Below are positions 1-8,375 of a stretch of 64,000 nucleotides of DNA, one piece after another (position 1 is the first letter of the stretch; every line of letters begins with the position of its first letter). Position numbers and translations under genes: made by a program. The stretch is from NCBI RefSeq assembly GCF_023208015.1, contig NZ_CP051627.1:4818422-4882421 (forward strand), in the 5' to 3' direction. The notes under the pieces were generated by a model. It was not told the origin of the DNA and made no database searches. It worked only from the letters and a program-made list of their open reading frames with translations. The stretch is from Thermobifida alba (lineage in GTDB: Bacteria > Actinomycetota > Actinomycetes > Streptosporangiales > Streptosporangiaceae).

Positions 1-2391
1 GACGACGGGCCGGACGGTTTCACCCCGACGGTCCCCCAACTCGAACTGCGGCGGGCCTTCCCCAGGGAGGGCTGCACCGTCCTCGCGGCGGCGGGAGGCG
101 GACAGCACAGCGCCGGCCCGCTCAGCCTGGGCGTGGCCAGGGCGCTGCGGGGGGCCGCGCCCGACCGCGACGGCGACGGCTGGATCGACACCGCGGACCT
201 GGGCGAGTACCTGGACCGCACCAGCGCCGCGGACCAGCGGCCCGTGCTCGTCACCGCCACACCCCCCGTCCCGCTGGCACGCCGGGCCTGCGGCCCGGCC
301 GCCTTCGAGCGGTCCGGCCACCCCGACCCGCGCTCCCTCCTCGCCGACCTCGCCGCGGTCGAGGGCCTGGACCTGGCCCGGTTCGGCGACACCGCACTGG
401 CCAGCCTCGCCCACGTGCCCGAACCGGGACAGGCCGAACCGGCCATCCCCATCAGCGCGGCCCCGATGAGCGAGGCCCACCACCGGGCGGTGGAGTCGGC
501 GATGAGCCGACGGCTCACCGTCGTGGCCGCCCCGCCCGGCAACGGCGCCGGGACACTGGCGACCGCGGCCGCGCACACCGCCGTCGCCTCCGGGCAGAAC
601 GTCCTCTTTGTCGCCTCCGACACCGCCTCCGCCGACGCCTTCACCGTCGACGTCCGAACCGAGCTGGAGACGGCGCACCTGCTCGTGGGCGGGCCGAGCG
701 GCGGACGTTCCCACGGCGCCGTCCACGGCACCCTCCAGGAGCGCCGCACGCGCAGCGAGGAGGAGACCGCGGCGCGGGCGGCGCTGTACCGGGACTGGGC
801 CGCAGTGTGCGTCGCCCGCGCCGCCATCGACGCGATCGCGCGCATCGAGCGGGACCTGGCGCTGCTGGCGGAGGCGCGCGGACAGATCATCGCGGCGGGC
901 TGGGACCCCAGGGCGCTGTTCCGCGGCAGCAGCCCCCGGGAGTGGCTGCGCTGGGCCGAACAGGCCACCCAGCGGTTCCCGTTCCGCCCGCTGCGGCGTT
1001 CCGGCGCGCGGCGCAGACTGGCCGCCGCGACCGATCCGGCGCTCCTGGCCCGGGTGTGCCAGATCGCCCGGGTGGAGCAGGAGTGGCGCAACACCCTCGA
1101 CATCCGGCGCCGCGCGACCGCGCTGGAGGAGCTGTACGCCGACCTGGTGGCGGCGCTGGAGGCGCACCGGCGGTCCAGCGCCGCGTACCTGGCGGTCCAG
1201 GCGCGAGCACGCCACAGCCGCGCAACGGACGGCCCCGACCAGGCGGGGGCGACCGCCCCGGTCTGGTCGGTCGCGGTGGGCCGGGCCCGCGACCTGCCGC
1301 CCCGGGCGGGCATGTTCGACCTGGTGATCGTCGAGCGGGCGGAGCGGTGCGGCATCGGCGAGGTGCTCCCGCTGCTCTACCGGGCCCGCCGCGCACTGGT
1401 CATCGGCGACCCGGCCGCGCCCGCCACCGGAACGGACGGGCGGGGACACGGAGCGGCCGCGGTCCCCGCCTACCGGGCGCTGGCCCGCATCCGCACCGAG
1501 ACGGGGGGACGGGTGCTCTGGCTCGACGAACACGACCGGTGCCAGCCCGCGATCGCGGCGCTGGCCGACCGGTGCTGCTACGGCGGCAGGACGACCGTGC
1601 TCACCGACCCCTGGAACCTGCCCGGCGACGCCGCCCGGCCGGTGCAGTGGCACGACGTGGTCGGCGAGTACGAGGCGGAGGACGGCGGCTCCTACGTCAA
1701 CCGCGCGGAGGCGCACCGGGTGGCGGCCGTGCTGACCGCGTTGGACGTGCGGCTGCCCGAAGGGGCGACCGTGGGCGTGACCAGCCCGTTCCACGGGCAG
1801 CGCGCGCTGCTGCGCAGACTCACCGGCCGCCGCCGCTACTCCCGCGGGATCCGGATCGAACCCCCGCACGCCTTCGGCCTGCGGCCGTGCGACGCGCTGG
1901 TGGTCTCCCCCGTGCTGAGCGGGGCCACCCCGCACCGTACGGTGGCGCGGACGCTGGCCGGCGCCCAGTGGTGGCATCCCGTGCTGACCGGGGTGGTCGC
2001 GCAGCTCGTCGTGGTGGGGGACCGCGGCTTCTGGACGGCCGGCGGCGGCGTGCCCGAGGCCGTGGCCGAGACGGCCGCGACGGGCACGGCGGAGGCCGAC
2101 GCGGAGGCTGTGCCGAGTCCGCTGCTGCGCGCCCTCAACGACCTGTCCGCCGAGGTCGAGACCGACGCCGTGGTGGCGGGCTACCGCGTGGACCTGTGCG
2201 TGACGGCGCCCGGCGGAAGGGTCCTGGTCCTGGTGGACCGCACCCGGGACGGCCGCGGACTGCGCCGCCTGCTCGACCGGCAGCAGCGGCTGCGGGAGGT
2301 GACCGACCTCCCGGTGCTCCGCGTCCCCCTCTGGCGCTGCCTCCACGATCCGGCGGACCTGGCCAAGGAGGTCCTGCTCGGCATGGTCTGA
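1..2391 (+). CDS. Caspase-like / degenerate SF1 helicase / nuclease-like fusion, 5' end outside window
   Basis: The frame is open from base 1, so the gene starts upstream; an internal GTG at 133 is not a convincing start. The first ~70 residues resemble the end of a C14 caspase-fold peptidase, with an EF-hand-like DRDGDGW loop common in actinomycete caspase proteins. Then comes an SF1 (DNA2/DUF4011-like) helicase: SEAHHRAVESA, a P-loop position reading APPGNGAGT instead of GPPGTGKS/T, VIVERAER where DEAxQ is expected, VIGDP, an NRAEA segment, SPFHGQ and a final VVVGD. The last ~90 residues resemble a Vsr/DUF559-type nuclease fold (AGYRVDL, then LVLVDR, then RLREVTDLPVLRVP), but the usual acidic/lysine residues are not clear. 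The missing P-loop lysine and altered DEA box argue against ATP hydrolysis. Such fusions are conflict/defence proteins in actinomycetes. The assignment rests on motif order and the catalytic caspase dyad lies outside the window. Confidence 0.6.
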   Translation, partial: DDGPDGFTPTVPQLELRRAFPREGCTVLAAAGGGQHSAGPLSLGVARALRGAAPDRDGDGWIDTADLGEYLDRTSAADQRPVLVTATPPVPLARRACGPAAFERSGHPDPRSLLADLAAVEGLDLARFGDTALASLAHVPEPGQAEPAIPISAAPMSEAHHRAVESAMSRRLTVVAAPPGNGAGTLATAAAHTAVASGQNVLFVASDTASADAFTVDVRTELETAHLLVGGPSGGRSHGAVHGTLQERRTRSEEETAARAALYRDWAAVCVARAAIDAIARIERDLALLAEARGQIIAAGWDPRALFRGSSPREWLRWAEQATQRFPFRPLRRSGARRRLAAATDPALLARVCQIARVEQEWRNTLDIRRRATALEELYADLVAALEAHRRSSAAYLAVQARARHSRATDGPDQAGATAPVWSVAVGRARDLPPRAGMFDLVIVERAERCGIGEVLPLLYRARRALVIGDPAAPATGTDGRGHGAAAVPAYRALARIRTETGGRVLWLDEHDRCQPAIAALADRCCYGGRTTVLTDPWNLPGDAARPVQWHDVVGEYEAEDGGSYVNRAEAHRVAAVLTALDVRLPEGATVGVTSPFHGQRALLRRLTGRRRYSRGIRIEPPHAFGLRPCDALVVSPVLSGATPHRTVARTLAGAQWWHPVLTGVVAQLVVVGDRGFWTAGGGVPEAVAETAATGTAEADAEAVPSPLLRALNDLSAEVETDAVVAGYRVDLCVTAPGGRVLVLVDRTRDGRGLRRLLDRQQRLREVTDLPVLRVPLWRCLHDPADLAKEVLLGMV

Positions 2392-2504
2392 CGGCCGGTG
2401 CGCGGCCCCGGGGAGGGGGACCCGGTCGCGGACGGGGCCGATAGGGTGCGAAGCGCCGGGAGAGCCGCACACCGCGGCCACGACGGGGAGGAGGCGACGG
2501 CACG

Positions 2505-3386
2505 GTGCCCGAGGGCCACACGCTGCACCGGTTGGCGATCCACTTCACCAAGGCCTACGGCGGGCAGCGGTTGCGCGCCACCAGTCCGCAGGGGCGTTTC
2601 ACCGACGGGGCGCGGCGGATCGACGGCCGGGTGCTGGGCGAGGCCGAGGCCCACGGCAAACACCTCTTCCTGGGCTTCGACTCGGGCGAGTGGCTCCGCG
2701 TCCACCTCGGCCTGTACGGGGCGTGGACCTTCGGTGACGCCGGGGGCGAGCGCAGCCTGGGCGCCCCGCGCACCGAAGCGGACACGGAGCGGACGCTCCG
2801 CCGCGACCCGGACGGGTACGTGATCCCGCCGCCGCCCACCGGAGCGGTGCGGCTGCGCCTCGTGGGCGCCGACGGCTGGGCCGACCTGCGCGGCCCCTCC
2901 GCCTGCGAGGTGCTGGACCCCGAGGGCAAACGGGCGGTCCAGGCCAGGCTCGGCCCCGACCCGCTGCGCGACGACGCCGACCCCGAACGGGTGTGGCGGA
3001 CGGTCAGCAGATCCCGCAGCGCGATCGCGGTGCTGCTGATGCGGCAGGACGTCGTCTCCGGCGTGGGCAACATCTACCGCGCCGAGTCGCTGTTCCGCAC
3101 GGGGATCGACCCCTACCGCGCCGGACGCGACCTGGACCGCACCCGGTGGGACGCGCTCTGGGCGGACCTGGTCCGCCTGCTGCACGACGGAGTGCGCGAC
3201 GGCCGGATCATCACCACCCGCCCCGAACACCGCGACAACCCCGCGCTGAACCCGCCGCCCCGCGAGGACGCCTGCTACGTGGCCTACCGCGCCGGACAGC
3301 CCTGCCGGGTCTGCGGGACCACGGTCCGCTCCGCCGAACTGGCCGGCCGCACCCTGTACTGGTGCCCGGGCTGCCAGACGGGCTGA
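2505..3386 (+). CDS. nei: Fpg/Nei-family DNA glycosylase (endonuclease VIII-like)
   Basis: This 293-residue protein is a bifunctional base-excision glycosylase/AP lyase that removes oxidised bases. The N-terminus PEGHT supplies the catalytic proline and glutamate typical of actinobacterial Nei proteins. A KHLF segment near residue 49 supplies the expected lysine, DVVSGVGNIYRAE near 182 marks the H2TH region, and the C-terminal zinc finger has CRVC and CPGC pairs. Length and domain order are normal for the family. The start is GTG at 2505, chosen because the mature protein must begin with proline after the initiator and because a strong GGGGAGGAGG site lies about ten bases upstream. The gene is monocistronic; the following genes are on the other strand. 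Nei rather than Fpg is inferred from PEGHT. Confidence 0.92.
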   Translation: MPEGHTLHRLAIHFTKAYGGQRLRATSPQGRFTDGARRIDGRVLGEAEAHGKHLFLGFDSGEWLRVHLGLYGAWTFGDAGGERSLGAPRTEADTERTLRRDPDGYVIPPPPTGAVRLRLVGADGWADLRGPSACEVLDPEGKRAVQARLGPDPLRDDADPERVWRTVSRSRSAIAVLLMRQDVVSGVGNIYRAESLFRTGIDPYRAGRDLDRTRWDALWADLVRLLHDGVRDGRIITTRPEHRDNPALNPPPREDACYVAYRAGQPCRVCGTTVRSAELAGRTLYWCPGCQTG

Positions 3387-3392
3387 GCCGCC

Positions 3393-3860
3393 TCAGCGCG
3401 GGGAGACCTCGCTGGTGACCTCCCAGGCGATCTCCTCGGCGAGGTCGTCGGTGAGTTCCGCGCCGGCCAGCCGCTCGGCGAGCAGACGCGCGTGGTAGAC
3501 CGCGTGCAGGCCTCTGCTCAGGGCCTCCGCCGCGCTCATCACCGCGTAGTCGTCCCACAGGTCCGGGTCGACCGCCAGCACCGCGATGTCGTCGTTGTAC
3601 GGGATCGCGTCGACCTCGTGCGCCTCGTACAGCTCCCGGATGTGCTCGGCCTCGACCACGGGTACGTCGCGCTCGGAGAGGTAGACCTCCGCCAGCACGT
3701 CGGCCTGCTCCGGTTCCAGCGCGGCGGGGTTGTAGCCGAAGTCCGCCGCGTAGGCGGCCAGCCGTTCGGCGATCGCCGCGGTCTGCCGCCGCACCGCTTC
3801 GGCGCTGGCGGGCCCGTAACCGGAGTTCCTGACGCGGCCCGCCAGCGCGTGGACGTCCAC
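3393..3860 (-). CDS. Conserved hypothetical protein, 155 aa
   Basis: I do not recognise the family. The start is GTG at 3860 (VDVHALAG), preceded by GAAGGAG at a ten-base spacing; a longer open frame upstream runs through the neighbouring gene and is rejected. The predicted protein is acidic and mostly helical, with no membrane segment or signal peptide. It contains VRRQTAAIAERLAAYA, YNPAALEPEQADVLAEVYL and YNDDIAVLAVDPDLWDDYAV, and looks like a small cytoplasmic protein. Codon use fits the surroundings. It lies tail-to-tail with nei and has its own promoter-like element (3908-3919) that is duplicated in front of another gene. Confidence 0.6.
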   Translation of the reverse strand: MDVHALAGRVRNSGYGPASAEAVRRQTAAIAERLAAYAADFGYNPAALEPEQADVLAEVYLSERDVPVVEAEHIRELYEAHEVDAIPYNDDIAVLAVDPDLWDDYAVMSAAEALSRGLHAVYHARLLAERLAGAELTDDLAEEIAWEVTSEVSPR

Positions 3861-3907
3861 TGCTGTGCCACTCCTTCGATGACCGTGCCCGTGACAACGG
3901 GGTCGAA

Positions 3908-3919
3908 GGACCATTATCG
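3908..3919 (-). promoter_or_regulatory. Promoter-like element CGATAATGGTCC (copy 1)
   Basis: Read on the minus strand this is CGATAATGGTCC, containing GATAAT, a good -10 match. It ends 47 bases before the GTG at 3860. The identical 12-mer occurs at 9172-9183, 49 bases before another minus-strand start. No clear -35 hexamer is seen at 17-18 bases. Confidence 0.35.
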
Positions 3920-3925
3920 CCGGGG

Positions 3926-4504
3926 TCAGCGGCCCTGGAGCGCGTCGATCGCCACCGACATGGCGATCACCAGCCGCCGGTCGACGTGCGGATCGGGGAT
4001 CTCGATGGTGTAGCGGTCGCGGATGCCCCACCTCTTGTCCACCGAGAACACGACGCTCCCGTCGCGGACGAAGTCGAAGTGGTAGGGCACGAAGGAGAGC
4101 GCGTCGACGAAGCGGCGCAGCACGGCGAGCGCGACGTTGCGCTCCTGCCCGGTGGTCTGGGCCAGGCCCGGCTGCTCCAGGTGCCAGGTGGAACGCAGCA
4201 GGGACTGCTTGAAGTCCTTGCGGAACAGGCCGATGGGGGCGCCGGAGGCATCGAAGACGTCGTAGGTGGCGCCCAGGTCGATGACGTTGCGCGCCTTGAA
4301 GCCCAGGACCGGCGACTGCTTGCTGTCGTCGGTGTAGAGGGTGACCTGCTCCCTGAAGGCCAACCGCTTCTGCTGGGCGAACGCCAGGAGCTGCCCCTCG
4401 CTGCCGTCGGGGTTGACGGCGCGGAACTCGTACTGGTTGACCACGGGGCGGATGCGCTGTCGCATGATCATCCGCGGCAGGCTCTGAAGCTGGTGGAAGT
4501 CCAT
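3926..4504 (-). CDS. LURP-one/scramblase-like (LOR fold) protein, 192 aa
   Basis: The protein starts at ATG 4504 (MDFHQLQSL) after an AAGG site. It has the look of the LURP-one-related/phospholipid-scramblase-like family: a short N-terminal segment, then repeated strands such as YEFRAVNPDGSEGQLLAFA, YDVFDASGAPIGLFRKDF and HFDFVRDGSVVFSVDKRW, ending in YTIEIPDPHVDRRLVIAMSV. Members adopt a closed 12-strand barrel around a central helix; their bacterial function is poorly known and may involve membrane lipids or ligand binding. No signal peptide is seen. The longer frame extending to 4780 overlaps the DUF72 gene and is rejected. Family assignment is from overall pattern only. Confidence 0.65.
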   Translation of the reverse strand: MDFHQLQSLPRMIMRQRIRPVVNQYEFRAVNPDGSEGQLLAFAQQKRLAFREQVTLYTDDSKQSPVLGFKARNVIDLGATYDVFDASGAPIGLFRKDFKQSLLRSTWHLEQPGLAQTTGQERNVALAVLRRFVDALSFVPYHFDFVRDGSVVFSVDKRWGIRDRYTIEIPDPHVDRRLVIAMSVAIDALQGR

Positions 4505-4629
4505 GTTCGCCTTCGTTCGGGAGTGTCCGGTTTCGGGAGGGAAACCGCACCTTCCGATGGGCGGACGGGCCACCGGGTTCCTGGTTCGGGGCGTCGATGC
4601 GTTTTCGTTACCTTCTGCGGCGGGGGAGG

Positions 4630-5541
4630 TCACGGCGCGGGACGCACCGGCAGGCCGGCCGCGCGCAGCAGCTCCGTGAACCGCTCGGCGTTGCGCACGG
4701 CGTAGTCGCGCAGGCAGTTGTTGAACAGCACGTGCACCGAGGAGGCCCGCTCGGCGAGGGCGCCCACCCGGGGCACCCACTCGGCCAGCTCCTCGTCGGA
4801 GTAGCGGTACCCGAACCGCCGCCGCTTGTCACCGCTGGTCCAGTGCTCGGAGCGGCCGTGGAAGCGCACCACCGCCAGGTCGGAGACGGCCTCGGCGAGG
4901 GGCGGGACCGAACTGGTGTGGCCCTGCGGCATGTCCACGCACACGTAGGGCAGGTCGTGCTCGCGCAGGAAGCCCAGGGTCCGCTCCCGGTGCTCGGCGT
5001 CCAGCCAGGTGCGGTTGCGGAACTCCACGCACACCCGCAGCGGCGCGCACCGGTCCCGGCACTCCAGCAGGTAGCGCAGGTTGGCTTCGCCGTAGGGGAA
5101 CCACTGCGGGAACTGGAAGAGCACCGCGCCGAGCCGGCCGGAGCGCCGCAGCGGCTCCAACGCGGCCCGGAAGCGCTCCCACACCTGGTCCACCAGAGCC
5201 CGCGACGCGTCGCGCAGGTAGAGGTTGCCCTTGCGGTTGATGGCGTTGGCCGCCGCCCCGTGCAGCTCCACCGGGAGCGCCGACACCCGGGTGGGATGGT
5301 GGGTGAACAGGGAGAAGGCCTTGATGTTGAAGGTGAAGCCGTCGGGGGTGCGCTCCACCCACAGCCGTGAGACCGACTCGCTGGGAAGCGCGTAGTAGGT
5401 GGAGTCGACCTCCACGATCGGGAACCGGGAGGCGTAGTGGCCGAGCCGCCGCTCGGGGGTGGTGGCCTCGTCCGGGTACCAGCCGGACTCGATCAGTGAG
5501 GGGTCCGTCCACGACGCGGTGCCTGTTCTGATGTCGCTCAT
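4630..5541 (-). CDS. DUF72 family protein (YecE-like)
   Basis: 303 residues, start ATG 5541 (MSDIRTGTASW). DUF72 proteins have a TIM-barrel fold; their reaction is not established. Visible family features are GTASWTDPSLIESGWYP at the N-terminus, FPIVEVDSTYYALP, GFTFNIKAFSLFTHHP, LGAVLFQFPQWFPY, CVEFRNRTWLD, YVCVDMP, VVRFHGR and near the C-terminus VHVLFNNCLRDYAVRNA, which is normally the FNNH/N motif. Length is normal. The gene is in the same direction as its neighbours, with ~125 bases to the next start, so transcription may be shared or separate. Family is certain; function is unknown. Confidence 0.88.
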   Translation of the reverse strand: MSDIRTGTASWTDPSLIESGWYPDEATTPERRLGHYASRFPIVEVDSTYYALPSESVSRLWVERTPDGFTFNIKAFSLFTHHPTRVSALPVELHGAAANAINRKGNLYLRDASRALVDQVWERFRAALEPLRRSGRLGAVLFQFPQWFPYGEANLRYLLECRDRCAPLRVCVEFRNRTWLDAEHRERTLGFLREHDLPYVCVDMPQGHTSSVPPLAEAVSDLAVVRFHGRSEHWTSGDKRRRFGYRYSDEELAEWVPRVGALAERASSVHVLFNNCLRDYAVRNAERFTELLRAAGLPVRPAP

Positions 5542-5637
5542 GGGACGAAGTTACCCAGGGTGACCGGTTGGACGCGAGGCTGGGGTCGCCGTCCCGGGAA
5601 GCGGGACGGGACGGCGGACACGGCGCGGCCGCCCCGC

Positions 5638-6624
5638 TCACGCCGAGCTGCGCGCGGCTCCCGAGCCCAGCTTCGCGGGCAGGTCGGAGACGGGCAGGGA
5701 CGGGTCGGGTTCGGCGACCACCACGACACCGTCGTCGCTCACGTCGCCGGGGCCGGGAATGGTCGTGCCGGGCAGCGAGACCGCCGCGCTCCCCCAGGCC
5801 ACCGCGCGCCGCAGCCGGTCCTCGGGCGCGGCGTCGTCGAACAGGTAGCCCGCCAGGGCGCTGTCCCCGGCGCCCACGGTGCTGCGCGGCACGACCGGCG
5901 GCCCGCCCGCCCACCAGACGCGTTCCGGCTCCACCAGCAGCGCCCCGCAGTCGCCCAGCGTCACCAGCGCCGCGCCGTTGCCCCAGGACAGCACCTCGCG
6001 GGTGGCGTCCACGACCTCGCCGAGCGTGGTCAGTTCCCGTCCCAGCAGCTCGGCGAGTTCGTGGTGGTTGGGCTTGAGCAGGTCGGCCGCGCCCGCCCGC
6101 ACCGTCTCGACCAGCGGCGCACCGGAGGTGTCCACGGCGATCGGGACGCCGTACCGGCGCGCCAGCGCCGACAGCCGCACGTAGAAGTCGGCGGGGGCGC
6201 CCTGGGGCAGGCTGCCGCCCGCCACCAGCCACGCCGGACGGTGCCGCAGCTGGGACTCGGCCGCCCGCAGCAGCGCCGCGACCTCGGCCTCGCTGAGGGC
6301 CGCCCCGGCGACGTTGAGCTGGGTGGTGGTGCCGTCGGCCTCGGCGGTGGTGATGTTGCACCGGGTCACGGCCGCCACGGGAACCGTCACCGCGGCGATG
6401 CCGTGCTCGCCCAGCAGGGCGGTGAGCTGGGCTCCCTCGGCGCCGCCCACGGGGAGCACCGCGACGGTCTGGGCGCCGTGGTTGCGCAGGGCGCGGGAGA
6501 CGTTGACGCCCTTGCCTCCCGCGTGCGCCATGGCGGTGTGGATGCGCAGCACCGCGCCGCGGACATAGGCGTCGATCTCCAGGGTGCGGTCGACACTGGG
6601 ATTGGGCGTGACTGTGAGGATCAT
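5638..6624 (-). CDS. 1-phosphofructokinase-like PfkB-family sugar kinase
   Basis: 328 residues, starting at ATG 6624 (MILTVTPNPSVDRT). This is a PfkB/ribokinase-family kinase of the hexose-phosphate branch (FruK/LacC). The start TPNPSVD and the AGGKGVNVSRAL motif match FruK, and STVGAGDSALAGYL holds the GAGD anion hole and catalytic aspartate. The likely reaction is fructose 1-phosphate + ATP to fructose 1,6-bisphosphate in the cytoplasm; tagatose-6-phosphate kinase is the main alternative. No fructose PTS gene is adjacent, so the sugar is not proven by context. A GGTCTAAACC near-palindrome ~100 bases upstream is a candidate operator for a GntR/HutC-type regulator. Confidence 0.82.
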   Translation of the reverse strand: MILTVTPNPSVDRTLEIDAYVRGAVLRIHTAMAHAGGKGVNVSRALRNHGAQTVAVLPVGGAEGAQLTALLGEHGIAAVTVPVAAVTRCNITTAEADGTTTQLNVAGAALSEAEVAALLRAAESQLRHRPAWLVAGGSLPQGAPADFYVRLSALARRYGVPIAVDTSGAPLVETVRAGAADLLKPNHHELAELLGRELTTLGEVVDATREVLSWGNGAALVTLGDCGALLVEPERVWWAGGPPVVPRSTVGAGDSALAGYLFDDAAPEDRLRRAVAWGSAAVSLPGTTIPGPGDVSDDGVVVVAEPDPSLPVSDLPAKLGSGAARSSA

Positions 6625-6721
6625 GCGCGCTCTCTTCTGGGTCGGCGGTGGTCGATCCCGGCGGCTCCCGGTCCGGGCCCGGGCGCTCGCCGGCCCGGGG
6701 GGCCGCTCCCATCGTAGACGG

Positions 6722-6737
6722 AAAGGTCTAAACCAAT
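6722..6737. promoter_or_regulatory. GGTCTAAACC-type operator (GntR/HutC-like)
   Basis: The sequence AAAGGTCTAAACCAAT lies in the 405-base gap between the divergent kinase and osmC-like genes. Its core GGTCTAAACC is one base off a perfect palindrome and resembles the dre-type site (TGGTCTAGACCA) bound by DasR-like GntR regulators of actinomycetes. It is ~100 bases from the kinase start and ~290 from the OsmC gene, so it more likely serves the kinase. Confidence 0.35.
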
Positions 6738-6916
6738 CGGGGACCGGGGGTGAATTGTGGCCGTACCGGGCACGCCGTCCCGCACGGGCGCCAACGACCC
6801 CGCGGCGGGTTAGGGGCGGGCCGGGACCGCGCCCTCCACCGTCCGGAAGCCGACCGGACCGAACACGACACGGAGGCGTTGCGGGCCCCTGCCGTACCGG
6901 AAGCCGACACGGATCA

Positions 6917-6930
6917 GGAATGATCGTTCC
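6917..6930. promoter_or_regulatory. Imperfect palindrome GGAATGATCGTTCC upstream of OsmC gene
   Basis: A 14-base inverted repeat matching its own complement at 12 of 14 positions, 100 bases before the OsmC start. The rest of 6625-7029 shows no gene and no other clear signal. It may be an operator, but no regulator can be named. Confidence 0.25.
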
Positions 6931-7029
6931 CGGGCGCACTACCGGTGCGCCGGACCGGGCAAGCACCGCGCACCCGGTCGAACAGCCACAGTCCAGTACG
7001 GAACAGAAACCGAGATTCGGGAGTCTGCC

Positions 7030-7455
7030 ATGCCGATCGTCTCCAACGCCCACACCGAGTGGCAGGGAACCCTGTTCGAGGGCAGCGGAACCGTCTTCTT
7101 CGACTCCTCCGACCTGCCCGAGCAGCAGGTCACCTGGAAGGCCCGCGCCGAGTCCCACGGCGGCCTCACCAGTCCCGAGGAGCTGATCGCCGCCGCCCAC
7201 TCCTCCTGCTTCTCCATGGCCCTGAGCAACGCCCTGGCCAAGGCCGGCACCCCGGCGACCAAGCTGAACACCCAGGCCCAGGTCACCTTCCAGCCGGGTG
7301 AGGGCATCAAGGGCATCCACCTGGTCGTCCGCGGCGAGGTCCCCGGCATCTCCGCCGACGACTTCGTCAAGGCGGCCGAGGGCGCCAAGGAGGGCTGCCC
7401 GGTCAGCAAGGCCCTGGCGGCCACGCCCATCACCCTGGACGCCGCCCTGGCCTGA
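7030..7455 (+). CDS. OsmC-family peroxiredoxin
   Basis: 141 residues from ATG 7030, with CGGGAG seven bases upstream. OsmC/Ohr proteins reduce organic hydroperoxides with two cysteines. Both are present: the HSSCFSM motif near residue 59 and the GCPVSKAL motif near residue 122. The N-terminus AHTEWQGTLFEGSG and the GGLTSPEELIAAAH helix are typical of the OsmC rather than the Ohr branch. Length is normal and no export signal is seen, so it acts in the cytoplasm. It is followed, after 126 bases, by an SDR gene with its own strong ribosome binding site. Confidence 0.9.
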   Translation: MPIVSNAHTEWQGTLFEGSGTVFFDSSDLPEQQVTWKARAESHGGLTSPEELIAAAHSSCFSMALSNALAKAGTPATKLNTQAQVTFQPGEGIKGIHLVVRGEVPGISADDFVKAAEGAKEGCPVSKALAATPITLDAALA

Positions 7456-7581
7456 CCGGGAGCGGGAGGAAGCGGGCGGTCCGGCGGACTCGTGGGGCCG
7501 CCCGCTTCGGCGTACGGCGCGTCCGGGGACCGGGGGGCGGGGCCCTCCGGCGGGACCGGAGGAAAGGAGGCGAACGAACGG

Positions 7582-8331
7582 GTGGTCGACTACGGACTCG
7601 ACGGCAGAGTCGCGGTGGTCACGGGCGCGGCATCAGGAATCGGACTGGCGTGCGCCAGGGTGCTCGCCGCCTCGGGAGCACGGGTCGTCCTCGCCGACAT
7701 CGACGCGGAAGCCGCCGCCCGCGCCGCGCGCGCGGTCGGGGGCGACACACTCGCGGTACGCACCGACGTCACCGACCCGGGCTCTGTCGACGCCCTGGTC
7801 GACACGGCCGTCGAACGGTTCGGGGCGGTGCACGTCATGGTCAACAACGCGGGCGTCAGCGGCGATCCGGTTCCGGTGGGCGACTACGACACCGAGAGCT
7901 GGCGCAGGGTGATGAGCGTCAACCTCGACGGGGTCTTCCACGGCACACGTGCCGCGATCCGGGCGATGCGCCACGGCGGCGGCGGTTCGATCGTCAACAT
8001 CACGTCGGTCCTGGGACAGGTCGGACACCCCCTGGCCGGCGCCTACGTCGCGGCCAAGCACGGGGTGGTCGGCCTCACCAGGGCGGCGGCACTCGACCAC
8101 GCCGCCGAACGGATCCGGGTCAACGCCGTCGGCCCGGGGTTCGTCCGCACCCCGCTGCTGGAGGCCGGGCTCGACGAGGCGAAGGAGGCCGAGCTCCTCG
8201 CCCGGCACCCGGTCGGCCGCCTGGGCACCGCCGAGGAGGTCGCCGAACTGGTCGGCTGGCTCGCCAGCGACGCGTCGAGCTTCGTCACCGGCTCCTACTA
8301 CGCGGTCGACGGCGGCTACCTGGCCCGCTGA
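7582..8331 (+). CDS. Short-chain dehydrogenase/reductase
   Basis: 249 residues. The start is set at GTG 7582 (VDYGLDGRVAVVTG) because GGAAAGGAGG sits at 7561-7570; an in-frame GTG at 7492 has no such site. Classical SDR features are in order: GAASGIG for cofactor binding, NNAGVSG, NITSV with the catalytic serine, YVAAKHG with the Tyr-x3-Lys pair, PGFVRTPL and a C-terminal GSYYAVDGGYLAR. Aspartate after the second strand (VVLADIDAE) suggests NAD(H). The substrate cannot be told. It is convergent with the next gene, 44 bases away. Confidence 0.85.
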   Translation: MVDYGLDGRVAVVTGAASGIGLACARVLAASGARVVLADIDAEAAARAARAVGGDTLAVRTDVTDPGSVDALVDTAVERFGAVHVMVNNAGVSGDPVPVGDYDTESWRRVMSVNLDGVFHGTRAAIRAMRHGGGGSIVNITSVLGQVGHPLAGAYVAAKHGVVGLTRAAALDHAAERIRVNAVGPGFVRTPLLEAGLDEAKEAELLARHPVGRLGTAEEVAELVGWLASDASSFVTGSYYAVDGGYLAR

Positions 8332-8375
8332 CCACGCCGCCCCGCCGCAGGTCCGCGGCGGGGCGGCGGCACGGG

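Noticed and set aside
4829-6712. A 627-codon minus-strand frame across the DUF72 and kinase genes
   Set aside because: Arg/Gly/Pro-rich shadow; both underlying genes are clear in other frames.
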